This document shows, piece by piece, positions 52,403-62,988 of a stretch of 64,000 bases of DNA. The translations under genes and the position numbers were made by a program. Each line of letters begins with the position of its first letter. Within the stretch, counting starts at the first letter, position 1. Origin of the DNA: Halobaculum sp. XH14 (lineage in GTDB: Archaea > Halobacteriota > Halobacteria > Halobacteriales > Haloferacaceae); contig NZ_CP134949.1 in NCBI RefSeq assembly GCF_032116555.1, positions 2,356,001 through 2,420,000 of the forward strand. The letters run 5' to 3'. The notes beneath the pieces were generated by a model that was not told the DNA's origin, ran no database searches, and worked only from the letters and a program-made list of their open reading frames with translations.

Positions 52403-53302
52403 CTACGTGGGCTCCTCCTCCAGGAACCCGCCGTACTGCAGTTCGGCCCAGTAGACGGCTCCCCGATACTCGACCACCCACGAGCCGCCGTACTCGTCCA
52501 CGCGGACGCCCTCGACGGCGCGGAACCGCTCCATCACCGAGCGGAACGCCTCGTCGTCGGTCGACTCGGCGTAGTAGGACGACTCGATGGCCTCGGAGAC
52601 GACCCCGCGCTCGGCCTCGGAGAGTCCGGACAGTTCGAACCGGTACGTCTCGCGGAGGTCGCTCGCGTACGCCTCGGCGCTGGGCGCGATCTCGGTCGCG
52701 GTGTAGCGGTAGGTCGTCACCGTCACGTCGGTGGAGTCGACCGCGATCGGATAGCGTTCGCCCTCGTAGTGGACGGCGTCGTACTCGCCCGAGACCAGCA
52801 CCGACTCGTTCGCCTCGGCCCGGGTGTAGCGTTGCCCGGAACCGAGGTCGTAGCCGGCGGTCGGCGAGTGGTCGGCCGGCGGCGGGAGCAGCGTGTCGAG
52901 CAGCGCGCGGTCGGCCGGCGTGAGGTCCTCGTAGGCGACGGCCGGGCCGTCGGTCGAGCCGTTGTAGTCGACCTTCACGTCGACCATCCGCTCGGTGTGG
53001 TTCCCGACCGGCTCGGCCGAGATGTCGTAGTACGCGCCGTCGACGGCGTAGGGCGGCCCGCCGGGTTCGACGAACGGCGCGGTGTCGTTCGCGGTCGCCG
53101 AGCCGTTCTCGACGGCCGTCTCGACGATCTCGCGGTACCGGACCGCGGGCCGCTCGTCCGAGTCGGGCAGGTCGCGGCTCGCTTCCGCGGCGAGTTCGGT
53201 GTCGTTCACGGCGGTCATGTGCAGCGACCCGGCGGCCGAGCAGCCGCTCAGCCCGGCCAGGAGGGCGACCGCCACGAGGAGGAGGAGGGTGCGGGGGTTC
53301 AC
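52403..53302 (-). CDS. Secreted lipoprotein of unknown function
   Basis: 299-residue exported protein. Starting at GTG 53302, the sequence (MNPRTLLLLVAVALLAGLSGC) is a signal with lipobox and lipid-modified Cys21. The mature part is acidic with two alternating sheets and helices (YREIVETAVENGSATAND, YYDISAEPVGNHTERMVDVKVDYNG, TYRYTATEIAPSAEAYASDLRETYRFELSGLSE). I see no catalytic motif or known family. The long in-frame upstream region to 53554 is Arg/Ser-rich and not protein-like, which is why GTG at 53302 was chosen. No partner genes are evident. Confidence 0.72.
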   Translation of the reverse strand: MNPRTLLLLVAVALLAGLSGCSAAGSLHMTAVNDTELAAEASRDLPDSDERPAVRYREIVETAVENGSATANDTAPFVEPGGPPYAVDGAYYDISAEPVGNHTERMVDVKVDYNGSTDGPAVAYEDLTPADRALLDTLLPPPADHSPTAGYDLGSGQRYTRAEANESVLVSGEYDAVHYEGERYPIAVDSTDVTVTTYRYTATEIAPSAEAYASDLRETYRFELSGLSEAERGVVSEAIESSYYAESTDDEAFRSVMERFRAVEGVRVDEYGGSWVVEYRGAVYWAELQYGGFLEEEPT

Positions 53303-53576
53303 AGCCGGGCGGTTGGTGCTGGCCGGGAAGTGTCTTGTGGGATTCGTCGGTGTTTCTCGTGTCGTTCGTAGTTCGTCGGCTGTTGTGCGACAGTGACGAC
53401 CGCCCCCACGGGCCATGACGACACTGCGGGCGATACACTGGGAGCCGAGAACGCCGTGAACGTTCGAGGTCCCCACCGTCACGTCCGGCCCGGAACGGCC
53501 CTCCTCCACACCGAACGCAGACCCGCCGCTCACCGAACCGAGCAAAAACCGCAAAGGGAGAACCGATCGAAGAACC

Positions 53577-54191
53577 TTAGCGTGCCGCAGCGGCGACGCG
53601 CTCCTTCTCCTCCTTCTGGGAGATGGGGTACGCCTGCACGTCGTAGCGGGCCGCGCCGACGAGCAGGTCCGCGAGCGCCTCGGCGGCGGTCGTCGTCGAC
53701 TTGTACGTCGCGGACTCGACGCCGTCGCCGATGAACTTCAGCGCCTGGTCGACGCGGCGCTGGGGCGCGACGTCGACGGCCTTCGGGACGGAGATGCCGC
53801 CGTACTTCAGGCGGACCGTCTCCTCGCGCGGCGCGGCGTTCTCGACGGCCTCGACGAGCGTCTGCACCGGGTTCTCGTCGGTGCGCTCGTGGACGATGTC
53901 GAAGGCGTCCCGGACGATGCGGGTCGCCTGCTGCTTTTTCCCGGTGTTGTCCTCGCTCTGCATCAGGCGGTTGATGAGCCGCTCGACGATGGAGAGCTCC
54001 GACTTGCGGAACTGCTTGGACGCGTGCCGGCCCATCGTGTGCGCGATGGGGGTGACGTTGAGGTAGTTCCGGGTCGACGGGTCGCTGTACTCGATCTCGG
54101 AGACGTCCCAGACGCCGAACAGCAGCGCGTTGTCGACCGCGTCGTCGCTGTCCGCGGGCGCCTCGGGTTCGGGGGCTTCTTCCTCCGACAT
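53577..54191 (-). CDS. rps7: 30S ribosomal protein S7
   Basis: 204-residue archaeal S7 (uS7), assembly core of the small subunit head. The first 30 residues are an acidic archaeal extension (MSEEEAPEPEAPADSDDAVD). The conserved part includes YLNVTPIAHTMGRHASKQFRKSELSIVERLINRLM, IVRDAFDIVHERTDENPVQTLVEAVENAAPREETVRLKYGG and the C-terminal ISQKEEKERVAAAAR. The ATG lies 2 nt after the S12 stop. The downstream EF-2 and EF-1A genes, often next to S7, lie about 8 kb away here. Confidence 0.97.
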   Translation of the reverse strand: MSEEEAPEPEAPADSDDAVDNALLFGVWDVSEIEYSDPSTRNYLNVTPIAHTMGRHASKQFRKSELSIVERLINRLMQSEDNTGKKQQATRIVRDAFDIVHERTDENPVQTLVEAVENAAPREETVRLKYGGISVPKAVDVAPQRRVDQALKFIGDGVESATYKSTTTAAEALADLLVGAARYDVQAYPISQKEEKERVAAAAR

Positions 54192-54193
54192 GG

Positions 54194-54622
54194 TTATCGG
54201 ACCGGCTTCTCCGCGTTCCCGCGTACCAGTTCGAGCATGGCGACGCCGTTCACCTTCTCGACCTTGTAGTTCACGCCCGAGAGGTCGCCCATCGCGCGAC
54301 CCTTCGCGCCACCGATGCCGGCGATGGTGACCTCGTCGTGCTCGTCGATGAACGAGATGGCGCCGTCGCCGGGACAAAAGGCCGTGACCTGCTTCCCGTT
54401 CTTGATGAGCTGAACCCGGACGCACTTCCGGATCGCCGAGTTGGGCTGTTTCGCTTCGATCCCCACCTTCTCGAGGACGATGCCACGCCCCTGCGGGGCG
54501 CCCTCGAGGGGGTCGGACTTCTCGCCGAGACCGCGCTCGCGTCGCGCGTACTTCGAGTCGGACCACCGTCGCTTCTGGCGGTCCTTCTTGAGTTTCCGCG
54601 CGGCGTATTTGCCGTTCGCCAT
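54194..54622 (-). CDS. rps12: 30S ribosomal protein S12
   Basis: 142-residue archaeal S12 (uS12), decoding centre protein. The conserved [48 protein letters not shown] block is complete, and the N-terminal [22 protein letters not shown] is the archaeal form. It is the first gene of a tight rps12-rps7 pair. In many archaea a nusA-like gene directly precedes it; here the genes between 54884 and 56458 (a small membrane protein, an unknown protein and MscS) separate them. Confidence 0.97.
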   Translation of the reverse strand: MANGKYAARKLKKDRQKRRWSDSKYARRERGLGEKSDPLEGAPQGRGIVLEKVGIEAKQPNSAIRKCVRVQLIKNGKQVTAFCPGDGAISFIDEHDEVTIAGIGGAKGRAMGDLSGVNYKVEKVNGVAMLELVRGNAEKPVR

Positions 54623-54883
54623 GGTACCCGCGAGTTCAGGACCGAGCTACGTAAGGGTTCCCTTTCTCGACCGACGAGACGCCACGAGAACGGCCGAGAG
54701 GCACCGCTAATCGAATCTGAGGGCGTAACTCGGGTCGCGTTACGACACGAGAAGCGGTCTGCGTCCGAATGCGGCGCGGAGAGGGCGTCGTTCGCTCGGC
54801 CGTGTCGTCGTCCTGCCCCCGCGCGAGCCACTGTTTGCAAGTACCAGCACGGCACCCAACCCGCTCGAGGACGAGGTCCATCC

Positions 54884-55027
54884 GTGACGTATCGAACGAC
54901 GATCGGCTGGTCGCTCATTTCCTCGGGTGTCGTCACGCTGCTGCTCGTGTACCTCCCGGGCGATTCGCTCTGGTGGGGCCTCGGACTCCTGGCCCTCGGC
55001 GTCGCGACGTTCGTGATTCGCCGGTAG
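54884..55027 (+). CDS. Small two-helix membrane protein
   Basis: 47-residue frame from GTG at 54884, reading MTYRTTIGWSLISSGVVTLL then a turn (YLPGDSLWWGLGLLALGV) and ending VATFVIRR. Two hydrophobic helices joined by a short acidic turn fit a small membrane protein. Codon third positions are G/C-rich. Families of this type are common but poorly annotated in haloarchaea. It is divergent from rps12. Since it is short, it could be spurious; a homologue search would decide. Confidence 0.45.
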   Translation: MTYRTTIGWSLISSGVVTLLLVYLPGDSLWWGLGLLALGVATFVIRR

Positions 55028-55157
55028 CGTCCGGTCCCCGTCCTCCGGATCGCCGGGTCGCCGGGTCGCCGAGTCGCCGGAATCGGGGGTCTCCGACGGT
55101 CACGGCTCGCGCCGGTACGGAGCGGACGCGAACGTGGGCGGGGCAGCGTGATCTGAA

Positions 55158-55217
55158 CCGGGACGACCTCGGCCCTGGACCGGGACGACCTCGGCCCTGG
55201 ACCGGGACGACCTCGGC
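55158..55217. repeat. 22-bp tandem repeat, almost three copies
   Basis: The unit CCGGGACGACCTCGGCCCTG plus GA is repeated nearly three times, directly before the 3' end of the gene at 55232-55495. A related short repeat CGCCGGGT occurs at about 55050-55078. It does not code for anything recognised. Confidence 0.75.
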
Positions 55218-55231
55218 CGCCCCCGGCGGGG

Positions 55232-55495
55232 TCACTTGCGTACCACGAACGGCTCGTAGGTGCCCCAGTTGTAATCGGTCGCCTCGCGGGCGAGTTCGTG
55301 CATCCGGTCGGCCAGTTCCTCGCGGTCCATGTTCAGTTCGTTTGCCCACTTGCCGAGCACGTTGGAGTCCTCCAGCGCGAACACGAGCGACTTCTCGCTC
55401 TCGCCGACCTGTTCGCCGTGGACGTCGCGCAGTCCCGTCACCAGTTCCTCGCGGTCGTCGACCTCGACGCCGAACTCGGTGAGCGTGTCCGTCAT
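55232..55495 (-). CDS. Small conserved haloarchaeal protein
   Basis: 87-residue protein MTDTLTEFGVEVDDREELVT ending WGTYEPFVVRK. It is acidic, with a helical middle (LGKWANELNMDREELADRMHELAREATDYNW). No metal or catalytic motif stands out. The Tyr-Glu-Pro-Phe-Val ending and overall make-up resemble haloarchaeal hypothetical families, but I am not certain which. It lies between rps12 and the MscS gene, within the interrupted translation cluster. Confidence 0.68.
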   Translation of the reverse strand: MTDTLTEFGVEVDDREELVTGLRDVHGEQVGESEKSLVFALEDSNVLGKWANELNMDREELADRMHELAREATDYNWGTYEPFVVRK

Positions 55496-55576
55496 GGCGT
55501 TCCGTTCGACACGTGTGGACCCACGCGATTAAGCGACGTGGCGGCACGTCACGGGTCCCGCTCCCCGGGCGGCCGC

Positions 55577-56458
55577 TCACTCCTCCCGGTCGACCGTGAG
55601 TCGGCCGTCCAGTTCGCGTCGCGCCGCCGGACCGAGTTCGACTCCCTCGGCTTCGAGCGCCACGATCGCCCGCTCACGGACCGCCGACCGCACGTCCGCC
55701 ACGTCGTCGACGGTGGGGTCCTCGATCCAGTAGGCGACCGCGAGCCGCACCCCGCCACCGTCGCCCAGTTCCGCGACCCCCGCTTCAGGCACTGGCGAGT
55801 CGAGCACGCCCTCGACGCTCCCGGCCGCCGCCGCGAGCGTGCGCAGGGCCACGTCGAGGTCCTCGCCGTGGGCCAGCACCACGGCGTCGCTGACGCGGAC
55901 CCGGTCGCGCCGGTACGGGCGGGTGATCGTTCCCGTGGCGAGCGAACTGTTCGGCACGGTGACGATCTCGTTTCCGGCGGTCCGCACCCGCGTCGCCCGG
56001 AACCCGACCCGCTCCACCCGGCCCTCGCCGTCGGGCCACTCGATCCAGTCGCCGACGTTGAACTCCGGGTCGGCGACGAGCGAGAGGCCGCTGACGAGCG
56101 AGCCGATGAGCTCCTGGCCCGCGATTCCGAGCGCGAGCGTCGCCGCCGCGACGACCACGGCCGAGTCCGAGAGGACGGAGCCGTAGCCGGCGGCGACGAC
56201 GCCGACCAGGGTGGCGACGACGACCAGCAGGACGCGGAGGTACGTCCCGGTCGCGTCGACGACCGTCGGGTTGTTCGGGTTGCGAGCGCGGACGACCCTG
56301 ACGGCCGCCGGGACGAGGAGCGCCCCGCCGAGGAGGTACACGAACGCGGCGACGGCGAGGAACCACGCCGCGGTGACGAGCGCCGCCGCGAGCGCGTCGG
56401 CCGCGACGTCGACCGGACCCGGAACCGGGTCGGGCGGGACGATCTGGCGCGAGCCCAT
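55577..56458 (-). CDS. Mechanosensitive channel, MscS family
   Basis: 293-residue MscS-type channel. Three hydrophobic segments in the first half (residues about 22-55, 78-95 and 105-130) lead to the pore region ATLALGIAGQELIGSLVSGL, followed by the beta domain NVGDWIEWPDGEGRVERVGFRATRVRTAGNEIVTVPNSSLA. The C-terminal alpha/beta domain is present and ends in a charged tail. It opens under membrane tension to release ions during osmotic drop. It sits between the NusA-like gene and the small gene at 55232. Confidence 0.93.
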   Translation of the reverse strand: MGSRQIVPPDPVPGPVDVAADALAAALVTAAWFLAVAAFVYLLGGALLVPAAVRVVRARNPNNPTVVDATGTYLRVLLVVVATLVGVVAAGYGSVLSDSAVVVAAATLALGIAGQELIGSLVSGLSLVADPEFNVGDWIEWPDGEGRVERVGFRATRVRTAGNEIVTVPNSSLATGTITRPYRRDRVRVSDAVVLAHGEDLDVALRTLAAAAGSVEGVLDSPVPEAGVAELGDGGGVRLAVAYWIEDPTVDDVADVRSAVRERAIVALEAEGVELGPAARRELDGRLTVDREE

Positions 56459-56563
56459 CGGCTCGGCAAACGGCGTCCAGTTCCAAAAGCAGGCGGCGCT
56501 TACCCGGCCGTCACCGGCTGCGACGCCGACGGATCCGCCGGCGGGGAGACGGCGCGCGCGGAC

Positions 56564-56989
56564 CTACGCGAGTTGCACGTCGTCGACGTCGAAGTGACGG
56601 CGCGCGAGTTCGCGGGCCGTCTCGATGGTCCGGCCCTCCGACCCGATGGCGACCCCGCGGTCGCGTTCCGGCACCTCCACGTAGGCGACCGTGTCGTTCT
56701 GCCGGGAGACGGTCACCCCGCGGACGGCCGCCGGCGCGAGCGCGTTCGCCACGAACGCCTCCGGGGTGTCGGCGTCCTCGACGAGCGAGACGTCCGCGCC
56801 GAGCCGTTCCTCGACCCGGCGGACGGTCCGGCCGTCCGGGCCGATCGCGTCGGCCATCTCGCCCGCCGGGAGCAGGAAGACGACGCGGTCGCCGCCGTCC
56901 TGGAGGAGGCAGTCGACCGGCCCGACGTCGGTCAACTCGTCGAACGTCCCGATGTACTGCCGGGCCTCGTCGGAGAGCTGGACGCGCAT
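56564..56989 (-). CDS. nusA: NusA-like transcription factor
   Basis: 141-residue archaeal NusA-like protein with two KH-type RNA-binding domains and no N-terminal or S1 domains, as usual in archaea. The first KH has PAGEMADAIGPDGRTVRRVEERLGADVSLVED and the second RDRGVAIGSEGRTIETARELARRHFDVDDVQL, both with the GxxG loop (GPDG and GSEG). It probably binds nascent RNA during transcription or rRNA processing. It directly abuts the rpoA2 stop codon, so it is the last gene of the polymerase operon. Confidence 0.93.
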   Translation of the reverse strand: MRVQLSDEARQYIGTFDELTDVGPVDCLLQDGGDRVVFLLPAGEMADAIGPDGRTVRRVEERLGADVSLVEDADTPEAFVANALAPAAVRGVTVSRQNDTVAYVEVPERDRGVAIGSEGRTIETARELARRHFDVDDVQLA

Positions 56990-58228
56990 TCAGTCGTCGC
57001 CGGAGGTCGGGGTGGGCTTCGAGCCCATCCGCAGGTCCACGTCGCCGGTGCCGATCGACACCGGCTTGCCGACGATGACGTTCTCGATGACGCCGTCCAG
57101 GTCGTCCTCCTCGCCCATGATCGCCGCGTCGAGCAGGTGGTTGACCGTCACCTCGAACGCCGCGCGGGCGAGCACGGACTCCTTCGAGCCCGAGATGCCG
57201 TGTCGACCGATCGACTCGACCGTGCCCCGGTTCGTCATGATGTCCGAGACGAGCATCAGGTGCCGGACGTTCACGTCGTCCAGACCCTGCTCCTCGAGCG
57301 TCTCCATCGTCTCGTTGATGATGGACTCGCGGGCGGCCTCGACGCCGAGCGTCCGGTAGATCTCGTGGATGTTGTTACACGTCGTCCGGGAGGCGTCCAC
57401 GCCCTCGATCTCCAGGGCGTCCGAGAACGCCGACCCCTCGGTGTAGAGGACGAACTCCTCGTCGCCGTCGTCGGTCTCCTCCTTCCGGATGACGACGCGG
57501 GTGACCTCCTCGATCCCCTTGAACACGATGTCGCGAAGCTCCTCGACGAGCTGGAGCAGCCGGCGGTAGCTCGGCTCGTCCGGGCCGAACTCGATGTCCG
57601 TGCCCGACCGGCGCGTCTGCACGCCCAGCGAGTCCTCGATGATGTCGGCGACCTCGGTGGCGACCTCGGTGGCGTCGTCGTAGGTCGGCCAGCGCTCGAG
57701 CAGCGTCTCGTCGTTGAGGTCGACCGAGACGAGCATGTCCGCGACGTTCGTCGAGACGTCCCCGAGCGCGAGGATCTTCGAGGACTCGATCTGCCAGACG
57801 ACCTCGTGGGCCTTCTCGCGGTCGGTCGCGTGTTCCCCGTCGAGCCGGACGATCATGATCGGGGTGTCGGGCGTCTTTCGGGCGTCCACGAGCTCGATGA
57901 GCCGGGGGAGCCCCTGGGTCACGTCCATCTCCGCGACGCCCGCGTAGTGGAACGTGTTCATCGTCATCTGGGTTCCCGGCTCCCCGATGCTCTGTGCCGA
58001 GACAGTCCCGACCGGGTCAAGCGGGTCGACGCGCGTGTCGAGGTAGCGTGACTCGACGGCCTGGGCGATCTCGTTCGCCTGCTCGGTCGTGACGCCGCCG
58101 CGCTCGTCGACCGTCCCGTACACGCGGTCCTTCAGCCGGCGCGGCAGTTCCGTGTCCTCGACGACGAGCGCGATGTCCTCGGTGACCGCGTCGTGGGCGT
58201 CCACGAACCGGTCGACGCTCTCAGTCAT
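56990..58228 (-). CDS. rpoA2: RNA polymerase subunit A''
   Basis: 412-residue C-terminal part of the largest RNA polymerase subunit (beta' equivalent), split from A' as in most archaea. Family motifs are [62 protein letters not shown] (bridge and trigger helix regions) and [14 protein letters not shown]. Its start overlaps the end of rpoA1 by 8 nt, and its stop abuts nusA. It ends in a short acidic tail, [11 protein letters not shown]. No intein was seen. Confidence 0.97.
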   Translation of the reverse strand: MTESVDRFVDAHDAVTEDIALVVEDTELPRRLKDRVYGTVDERGGVTTEQANEIAQAVESRYLDTRVDPLDPVGTVSAQSIGEPGTQMTMNTFHYAGVAEMDVTQGLPRLIELVDARKTPDTPIMIVRLDGEHATDREKAHEVVWQIESSKILALGDVSTNVADMLVSVDLNDETLLERWPTYDDATEVATEVADIIEDSLGVQTRRSGTDIEFGPDEPSYRRLLQLVEELRDIVFKGIEEVTRVVIRKEETDDGDEEFVLYTEGSAFSDALEIEGVDASRTTCNNIHEIYRTLGVEAARESIINETMETLEEQGLDDVNVRHLMLVSDIMTNRGTVESIGRHGISGSKESVLARAAFEVTVNHLLDAAIMGEEDDLDGVIENVIVGKPVSIGTGDVDLRMGSKPTPTSGDD

Positions 58229-61157
58229 CCGACTCCACCCCCACGCCGCCGGCCTTGTCCAGGCCGGGGCCGGCGTACTCCGAGAGGTTCGTCGGCGGCT
58301 CCTCGCGGCCGAGGAACTGCGCCTTCTCCTCGTCGGAGCCGAACTCGGCGTCGACGATGCGGTCGGCGATCTGGTCGACCTCGATGGCGTTCTCCTCGGT
58401 GGAGGACACCTTCACGGGCGAGGTGCCGTCCTCGCCGTACTCGAACTGGACGATGTTGTCCGAGGTGTCCCGGACGGTGCCGTCGTACTGCGCCTCGAGT
58501 TCCGAGAGCGCGTTGATGAGCCGGCGCTGGAGGTAGCCGGACTTGGAGGTCCGGACCGCCGTGTCGACCAGCCCCTCGCGCCCCCCCATCGCGTGGAAGA
58601 AGAACTCCCGCGGCGTCAGCCCGCCGCGGTAGGAGTTCTCCACGAAGCCGTGGGCGTCCGCCGAGAGGTCGTGCTCCTCGTAGTGGGCGAGCGTGCGGTC
58701 CTCGTAACCGCGGTTGATGCGCTCGCCCCGGACCGCCTGCTGGCCGACGCAGCCGGCCATCTGGGTGAGGTTCAGCATCGACCCACGGGCGCCCGAGCGC
58801 GCCATGATGACCGCCGGGTTGTCGTCGGCGAAGTGGTCCTCGGCGATCTCGCCCGCGGAGTCGCGGGCCTTCCCGAGCGTCTGCATGATCTTCATCTCCA
58901 GCGTCTCGTCGACGGTACGGCCGGGCAGCGACTCGAGGTCGCCGGCCTCGTACGTGGAGATGAGCTCCTGGACGCGCTCGTAGGCGCTCTCGATCGCCTC
59001 GTCGACCTGCTCGTTCGCCTGGGGCGGGATCGACTCGTCGTCGATGCCGAGCGAGAAGCCGAAGTGCATGATGGCACGCATCGCCAGCGACGCCACCTCG
59101 TTGATGAACACGCGGGCGCGGGTCTCGGAGTACACCTTCGTGAGCGTGTCGACGACCTCGCCGCCGAACGCGCCGACGGCGTCCTCGTCGATCGTCCCCT
59201 CGACGAGCTGGCCGTCCTCGATCCGGACGGTGTCGCCCGCGGAGGAGGTGAACTCGAGGTTCAGGTCCTCGGGCAACAGCTCCGAGAAGACGGTCCGGCC
59301 CGTCCAGACCGCCTGGCCGGCCTCGTTCTCGCCGTCGGCCTCGGGCAGTTCGTCGACCGAGGTCGCACGCAGCAGGTCGAGCGCCTGCGTCTCGGTGAAC
59401 TCGGGGTTCTCGTGGGTCAGCAGGTACGTCCCGGAGATGTGGTCCTGGATCGCCCCGATGATGTTCTCGCCGAAGCGGGGCGAGAGGATCTGTTCTTGCA
59501 CGCGCATGAGGACGCGCGCCTCCGCGCGGGCTTCCTCGTTCTGCAGGGCGTGCATGTTCATCTCGTCGCCGTCGAAGTCCGCGTTGTACGGCGGGCAGAC
59601 GACGGTGTTGAGCCGGAACGTCTTGTACGGCATCACCACGACCTCGTGGGCCATGATGGACATCCGGTGGAGCGACGGCTGCCGGTTGAAGATCACGATG
59701 TCGCCGTCGACGAGGTGGCGGTTCACCTCCCACCCGGCCTCGACCTTCTCGGCGAGCTCCTCGCAGTTCTTCGCGGTCACCTTCAGCCGGCGGCCGTCGG
59801 GCCGCTTCACGTAGTTCGCGCCGGGGTGGCCCTCGGGGCCGTTGGCGACGTAGCGTCGCGCCCGGTCGACGTTCCGCTCGGAGACGTTCATCACCTGCGT
59901 CATCTCGCTCGCGACGCGCTCGGGGACGCCGACCTCGTTGAGCGAGAGCGTCGGGTCCGGGCTGATGACCGTCCGGGCAGAGAAGTTCACGCGCTTGCCC
60001 GAGAGCGACCCGCGGAAGCGCCCCTCCTTGCCCTTGAGGCGCTGGGAGAGCGTCTTCAGCGGGCGGCCAGAGCGGTGGCGCGCGGGCGGGGTGCCCGAGA
60101 TCTCGTTGTCGACGAACGTGGTCACGTGGTACTGGAGCAGCTCCCACAGGTCCTCGATGATGAGCTGCGGGGCGCCCGCCTCGCGGTTCTCCATGAACCG
60201 CTGGTTGATGCGGATGATGTCGACGAGCTTGTGGGTGAGGTCGTCCTCCGAGCGCTGGCCGTTGTCCAGCGTGATGGAGGGACGCGCCGTCACCGGCGGG
60301 ACCGGGAGGACGGTCAGGATCATCCACTCGGGCCGGGACCCCTCGGGGTCGATGCCGAGCGCCTCCAGGTCCTCGCCGGGGATGTCCTCGAACCAGTCGC
60401 GGATGTCCGAGGGCATCAGCTTGTTCATGTCCTCCTCGGTGAGGTCGACGTCGAGCGCCTTCTCCAGCGCCTTGCGGTCCTCCTGTCGCGGGCGGAACTC
60501 GCCCGAGAGGATGTCGTTGACCCGCGAGAGGTCGATTCCGGTCTCCTCCGCGAGTTCGGGCGGTGCCATCCCCTCGTCGTCCTCGTCGTCCTCGTCGGGC
60601 TGCATCGCCTCGGCGATGAGTTCGGAGTACTCGCCCGAGAGCACGTCCTGCACCTCGTAGTAGGTGGTCGGCTTCTCGTGTTTGATGTCGGCCTGGGGCG
60701 CGCTGCAGTACGGGCACGTCGAGGCCTTCCGGGCCTGGCGGACCGCGGACTTGAGCACGTCCGTCGGGTCGCCGCCGAGGTCCTTCGTCCGCTGCAGGTT
60801 CGCCGAGAACTCCTCCTTCTCCTCGTCGGTGAGCGCGAGCCGACCGCACTCGCGGCACGTCGAGCGGAGCAGCCGGCGGATGAGCTTCGTGAAGCCGACG
60901 TGGATGACCGGCGCGGCGAGTTCGATGTGGCCGAAGTGGCCGTTACACGACCCGGAGTGCTGTCCGCAGGTGCGACACTCCAGCCCGGGGTCGATGACGC
61001 CGAGCCGCGGGTCCATCAGCCCCATGTCGATGGGGTAGCCGTCGTCGTCGTACGTGTCCGCCGTGATCACCTTCGTAGCGGACATGTCGCGGTACGTCTC
61101 CGGGTCCATCAGCCCGAACTTGATGGCCCCGATCTCCTTGGGTGTCTGACCAGCCAT
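58221..61157 (-). CDS. rpoA1: RNA polymerase subunit A'
   Basis: 978-residue N-terminal part of the largest subunit. N-terminal zinc site cysteines are in [20 protein letters not shown] (about residue 61-80), and a second pair lies in CPYCSAP (about 148). The catalytic magnesium motif is [12 protein letters not shown] (about residue 527). A lid or insert region near residues 180-210 is highly acidic. It starts 2 nt after the rpoB1 stop, and its end overlaps rpoA2. Length is normal for haloarchaea. Confidence 0.98.
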   Translation of the reverse strand: MAGQTPKEIGAIKFGLMDPETYRDMSATKVITADTYDDDGYPIDMGLMDPRLGVIDPGLECRTCGQHSGSCNGHFGHIELAAPVIHVGFTKLIRRLLRSTCRECGRLALTDEEKEEFSANLQRTKDLGGDPTDVLKSAVRQARKASTCPYCSAPQADIKHEKPTTYYEVQDVLSGEYSELIAEAMQPDEDDEDDEGMAPPELAEETGIDLSRVNDILSGEFRPRQEDRKALEKALDVDLTEEDMNKLMPSDIRDWFEDIPGEDLEALGIDPEGSRPEWMILTVLPVPPVTARPSITLDNGQRSEDDLTHKLVDIIRINQRFMENREAGAPQLIIEDLWELLQYHVTTFVDNEISGTPPARHRSGRPLKTLSQRLKGKEGRFRGSLSGKRVNFSARTVISPDPTLSLNEVGVPERVASEMTQVMNVSERNVDRARRYVANGPEGHPGANYVKRPDGRRLKVTAKNCEELAEKVEAGWEVNRHLVDGDIVIFNRQPSLHRMSIMAHEVVVMPYKTFRLNTVVCPPYNADFDGDEMNMHALQNEEARAEARVLMRVQEQILSPRFGENIIGAIQDHISGTYLLTHENPEFTETQALDLLRATSVDELPEADGENEAGQAVWTGRTVFSELLPEDLNLEFTSSAGDTVRIEDGQLVEGTIDEDAVGAFGGEVVDTLTKVYSETRARVFINEVASLAMRAIMHFGFSLGIDDESIPPQANEQVDEAIESAYERVQELISTYEAGDLESLPGRTVDETLEMKIMQTLGKARDSAGEIAEDHFADDNPAVIMARSGARGSMLNLTQMAGCVGQQAVRGERINRGYEDRTLAHYEEHDLSADAHGFVENSYRGGLTPREFFFHAMGGREGLVDTAVRTSKSGYLQRRLINALSELEAQYDGTVRDTSDNIVQFEYGEDGTSPVKVSSTEENAIEVDQIADRIVDAEFGSDEEKAQFLGREEPPTNLSEYAGPGLDKAGGVGVESDD

Positions 61158-61159
61158 TG

Positions 61160-62986
61160 TTATACAGCGTCCTCCAGTTCCAGGGTCGGTCGAATGCCGA
61201 GCGCCTTCATCTCGTCCAGCAGGAGCTTGAAGGCGTAGCTGACCTCGATCTCGTGGATGTCGTCCTCGTCACCCGTGATCGGGTCGTAGATCCGGCGCTG
61301 CTCGCGGTCCTCGACCGCGACCATGCCGGTCTCCTCCGAGATGTACACCGTCTCGCGGTCGGAGGCGTCGAGCAGCCGTTCCTTCAGCGCCATCGCCGCG
61401 CCGTGTCCGATGAGCACCTCGCGCTCCATCTCGCCGACGCGGAGCCCGCCCTCGCGGGCGCGCCCCTCGGTCGGCTGGCGGGTGAGCACCTGCACCGGCC
61501 CGCGCGATCGGGCGTGCAGCTTGTTCGACACCATGTGGTACAGCTTGTGGTAGAAGATGGTGCCGACGAAGATCTCCGCCTCGATCTTCTCGCCGGTGAC
61601 GCCCGAGTACATGACCTCCTTTCCGGAGGACTTGTAGCCGTGCTCCTCCAGCGAGTCGCGGAGTTCGTCCTCGTTCTCGCCCTGGAACGCGGTGCCGTCG
61701 ACGCGCCGGCCCTCCAGCGCGCCGACCTTGCCGCCCAGCATCTCCAGCACGTGGCCGACCGTCATGCGCGAGGGGAGCGCGTGCGGGTTGAGCACCAGGT
61801 CAGGGACGACGCCGTCCTCGGTGAACGGCATGTCCTCCTGGGGGGCGAGGTGGCCGACGACGCCCTTCTGGCCGTGCCGGGACGCGAACTTGTCCCCGAG
61901 TTCGGGGATGCGCTCGTCCCGGACCGAGACCTTCGAGAGCTTCGAGCCGTCCTCGCCCTCCATCAGCGTCACGGTGTCGACGACGCCGTCCTCGCCGGAA
62001 CGCATCGTGACCGACGTCTCGCGGCGCTTCTGGGGGGAGAGCCCGCCCATGTCGTCGGGCTCCTCGAGGAACCGCGGGGGGCTCGTCTTCCCGAGCAGGA
62101 CCGAGTTCTCGTCGACCTTCGTCTCGGGGTTGACGAGGCCGTCCTCGTCGAGGTGGGTGTACGCGTCCTCGCCGCGGGCGCCGCGGACGTCCTGGGAGGG
62201 GATCTCGAAGCGGTCCTCCTGGCCGCCGGGGTAGCGCCGCTCCTCGCCCTCGTAGGTGCGGAAGAAGTGCGAGCGCGACATCGCGCGGTCGACCGACCCC
62301 TTGTTCATGACCAGCGCGTCCTCGATGTTGAATCCCTCGTAGGACATGACGGCGACGACGAAGTTCTGCGCGGCGGGGCGCTCGTCGAAGCCGATCTGCT
62401 CGGTCGTCTGGGTCTTCACCATCGACAGCTGCGGGTAGTGCATCAGGTGCTGCCGGGTGTCGGGCCGGATGCGGTAGTTGGCCGAGGGGAGCCCGAGCGA
62501 CTGCTTCATCATCCCCGCGCCCATGGTGATCCGCGGGCTGGCGTTGTGTTCCGGATACGGGATCATGCCCGCGCCGATGCCGAAGATGAGCTGCGGGTCG
62601 ATCTCGAGGTGGGTGGTGTTCTCGGTGATGTCGTCCTCGTCGACGGCGACGAGGATGTTTTCCTCCTCCTCGGCGTCGATGAACTCGACGAGGCCGTGCT
62701 CGACGAGGTCCTCGAACTCGATCTCGCCGTCGTTCATCGCCTCGACGTGCTCGTCGTCGAGCATCGGCTCGCCGTTCTCCACGACGATGAGCGGCCGCCG
62801 GGCGCGCCCGGCGTCGGCGTTCACGATGACCTCGCCGGTGCGCTCCCGCACCGAGACGTTCACCGTATCGGAGACGTCGCCGCGCCGACGCGCCTCCCGG
62901 ATCTGTGCTGCGAGCTGGTTCGGGTCGGGGTGTGTCCCGACCAGGCTCCCGTTGACGTATACTTTCGCTTCTCGTGCCTGAGCCAT
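61160..62986 (-). CDS. rpoB1: RNA polymerase subunit B'
   Basis: 608-residue C-terminal part of the second largest subunit (beta equivalent), split from B''. Landmarks are [22 protein letters not shown] (about residue 158), [63 protein letters not shown] (switch and hybrid-binding region) and the C-terminal [19 protein letters not shown] with anchor [14 protein letters not shown]. It lies between rpoB2 and rpoA1 with 2-nt gaps. Confidence 0.98.
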   Translation of the reverse strand: MAQAREAKVYVNGSLVGTHPDPNQLAAQIREARRRGDVSDTVNVSVRERTGEVIVNADAGRARRPLIVVENGEPMLDDEHVEAMNDGEIEFEDLVEHGLVEFIDAEEEENILVAVDEDDITENTTHLEIDPQLIFGIGAGMIPYPEHNASPRITMGAGMMKQSLGLPSANYRIRPDTRQHLMHYPQLSMVKTQTTEQIGFDERPAAQNFVVAVMSYEGFNIEDALVMNKGSVDRAMSRSHFFRTYEGEERRYPGGQEDRFEIPSQDVRGARGEDAYTHLDEDGLVNPETKVDENSVLLGKTSPPRFLEEPDDMGGLSPQKRRETSVTMRSGEDGVVDTVTLMEGEDGSKLSKVSVRDERIPELGDKFASRHGQKGVVGHLAPQEDMPFTEDGVVPDLVLNPHALPSRMTVGHVLEMLGGKVGALEGRRVDGTAFQGENEDELRDSLEEHGYKSSGKEVMYSGVTGEKIEAEIFVGTIFYHKLYHMVSNKLHARSRGPVQVLTRQPTEGRAREGGLRVGEMEREVLIGHGAAMALKERLLDASDRETVYISEETGMVAVEDREQRRIYDPITGDEDDIHEIEVSYAFKLLLDEMKALGIRPTLELEDAV

Positions 62987-62988
62987 GT

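Noticed and set aside
58089-61238. 1049-codon plus-strand open frame opposite rpoA1
   Set aside because: Antisense shadow of the rpoA1 gene created by codon bias. Composition is Arg/Val/Leu/Asp low complexity with no motifs.
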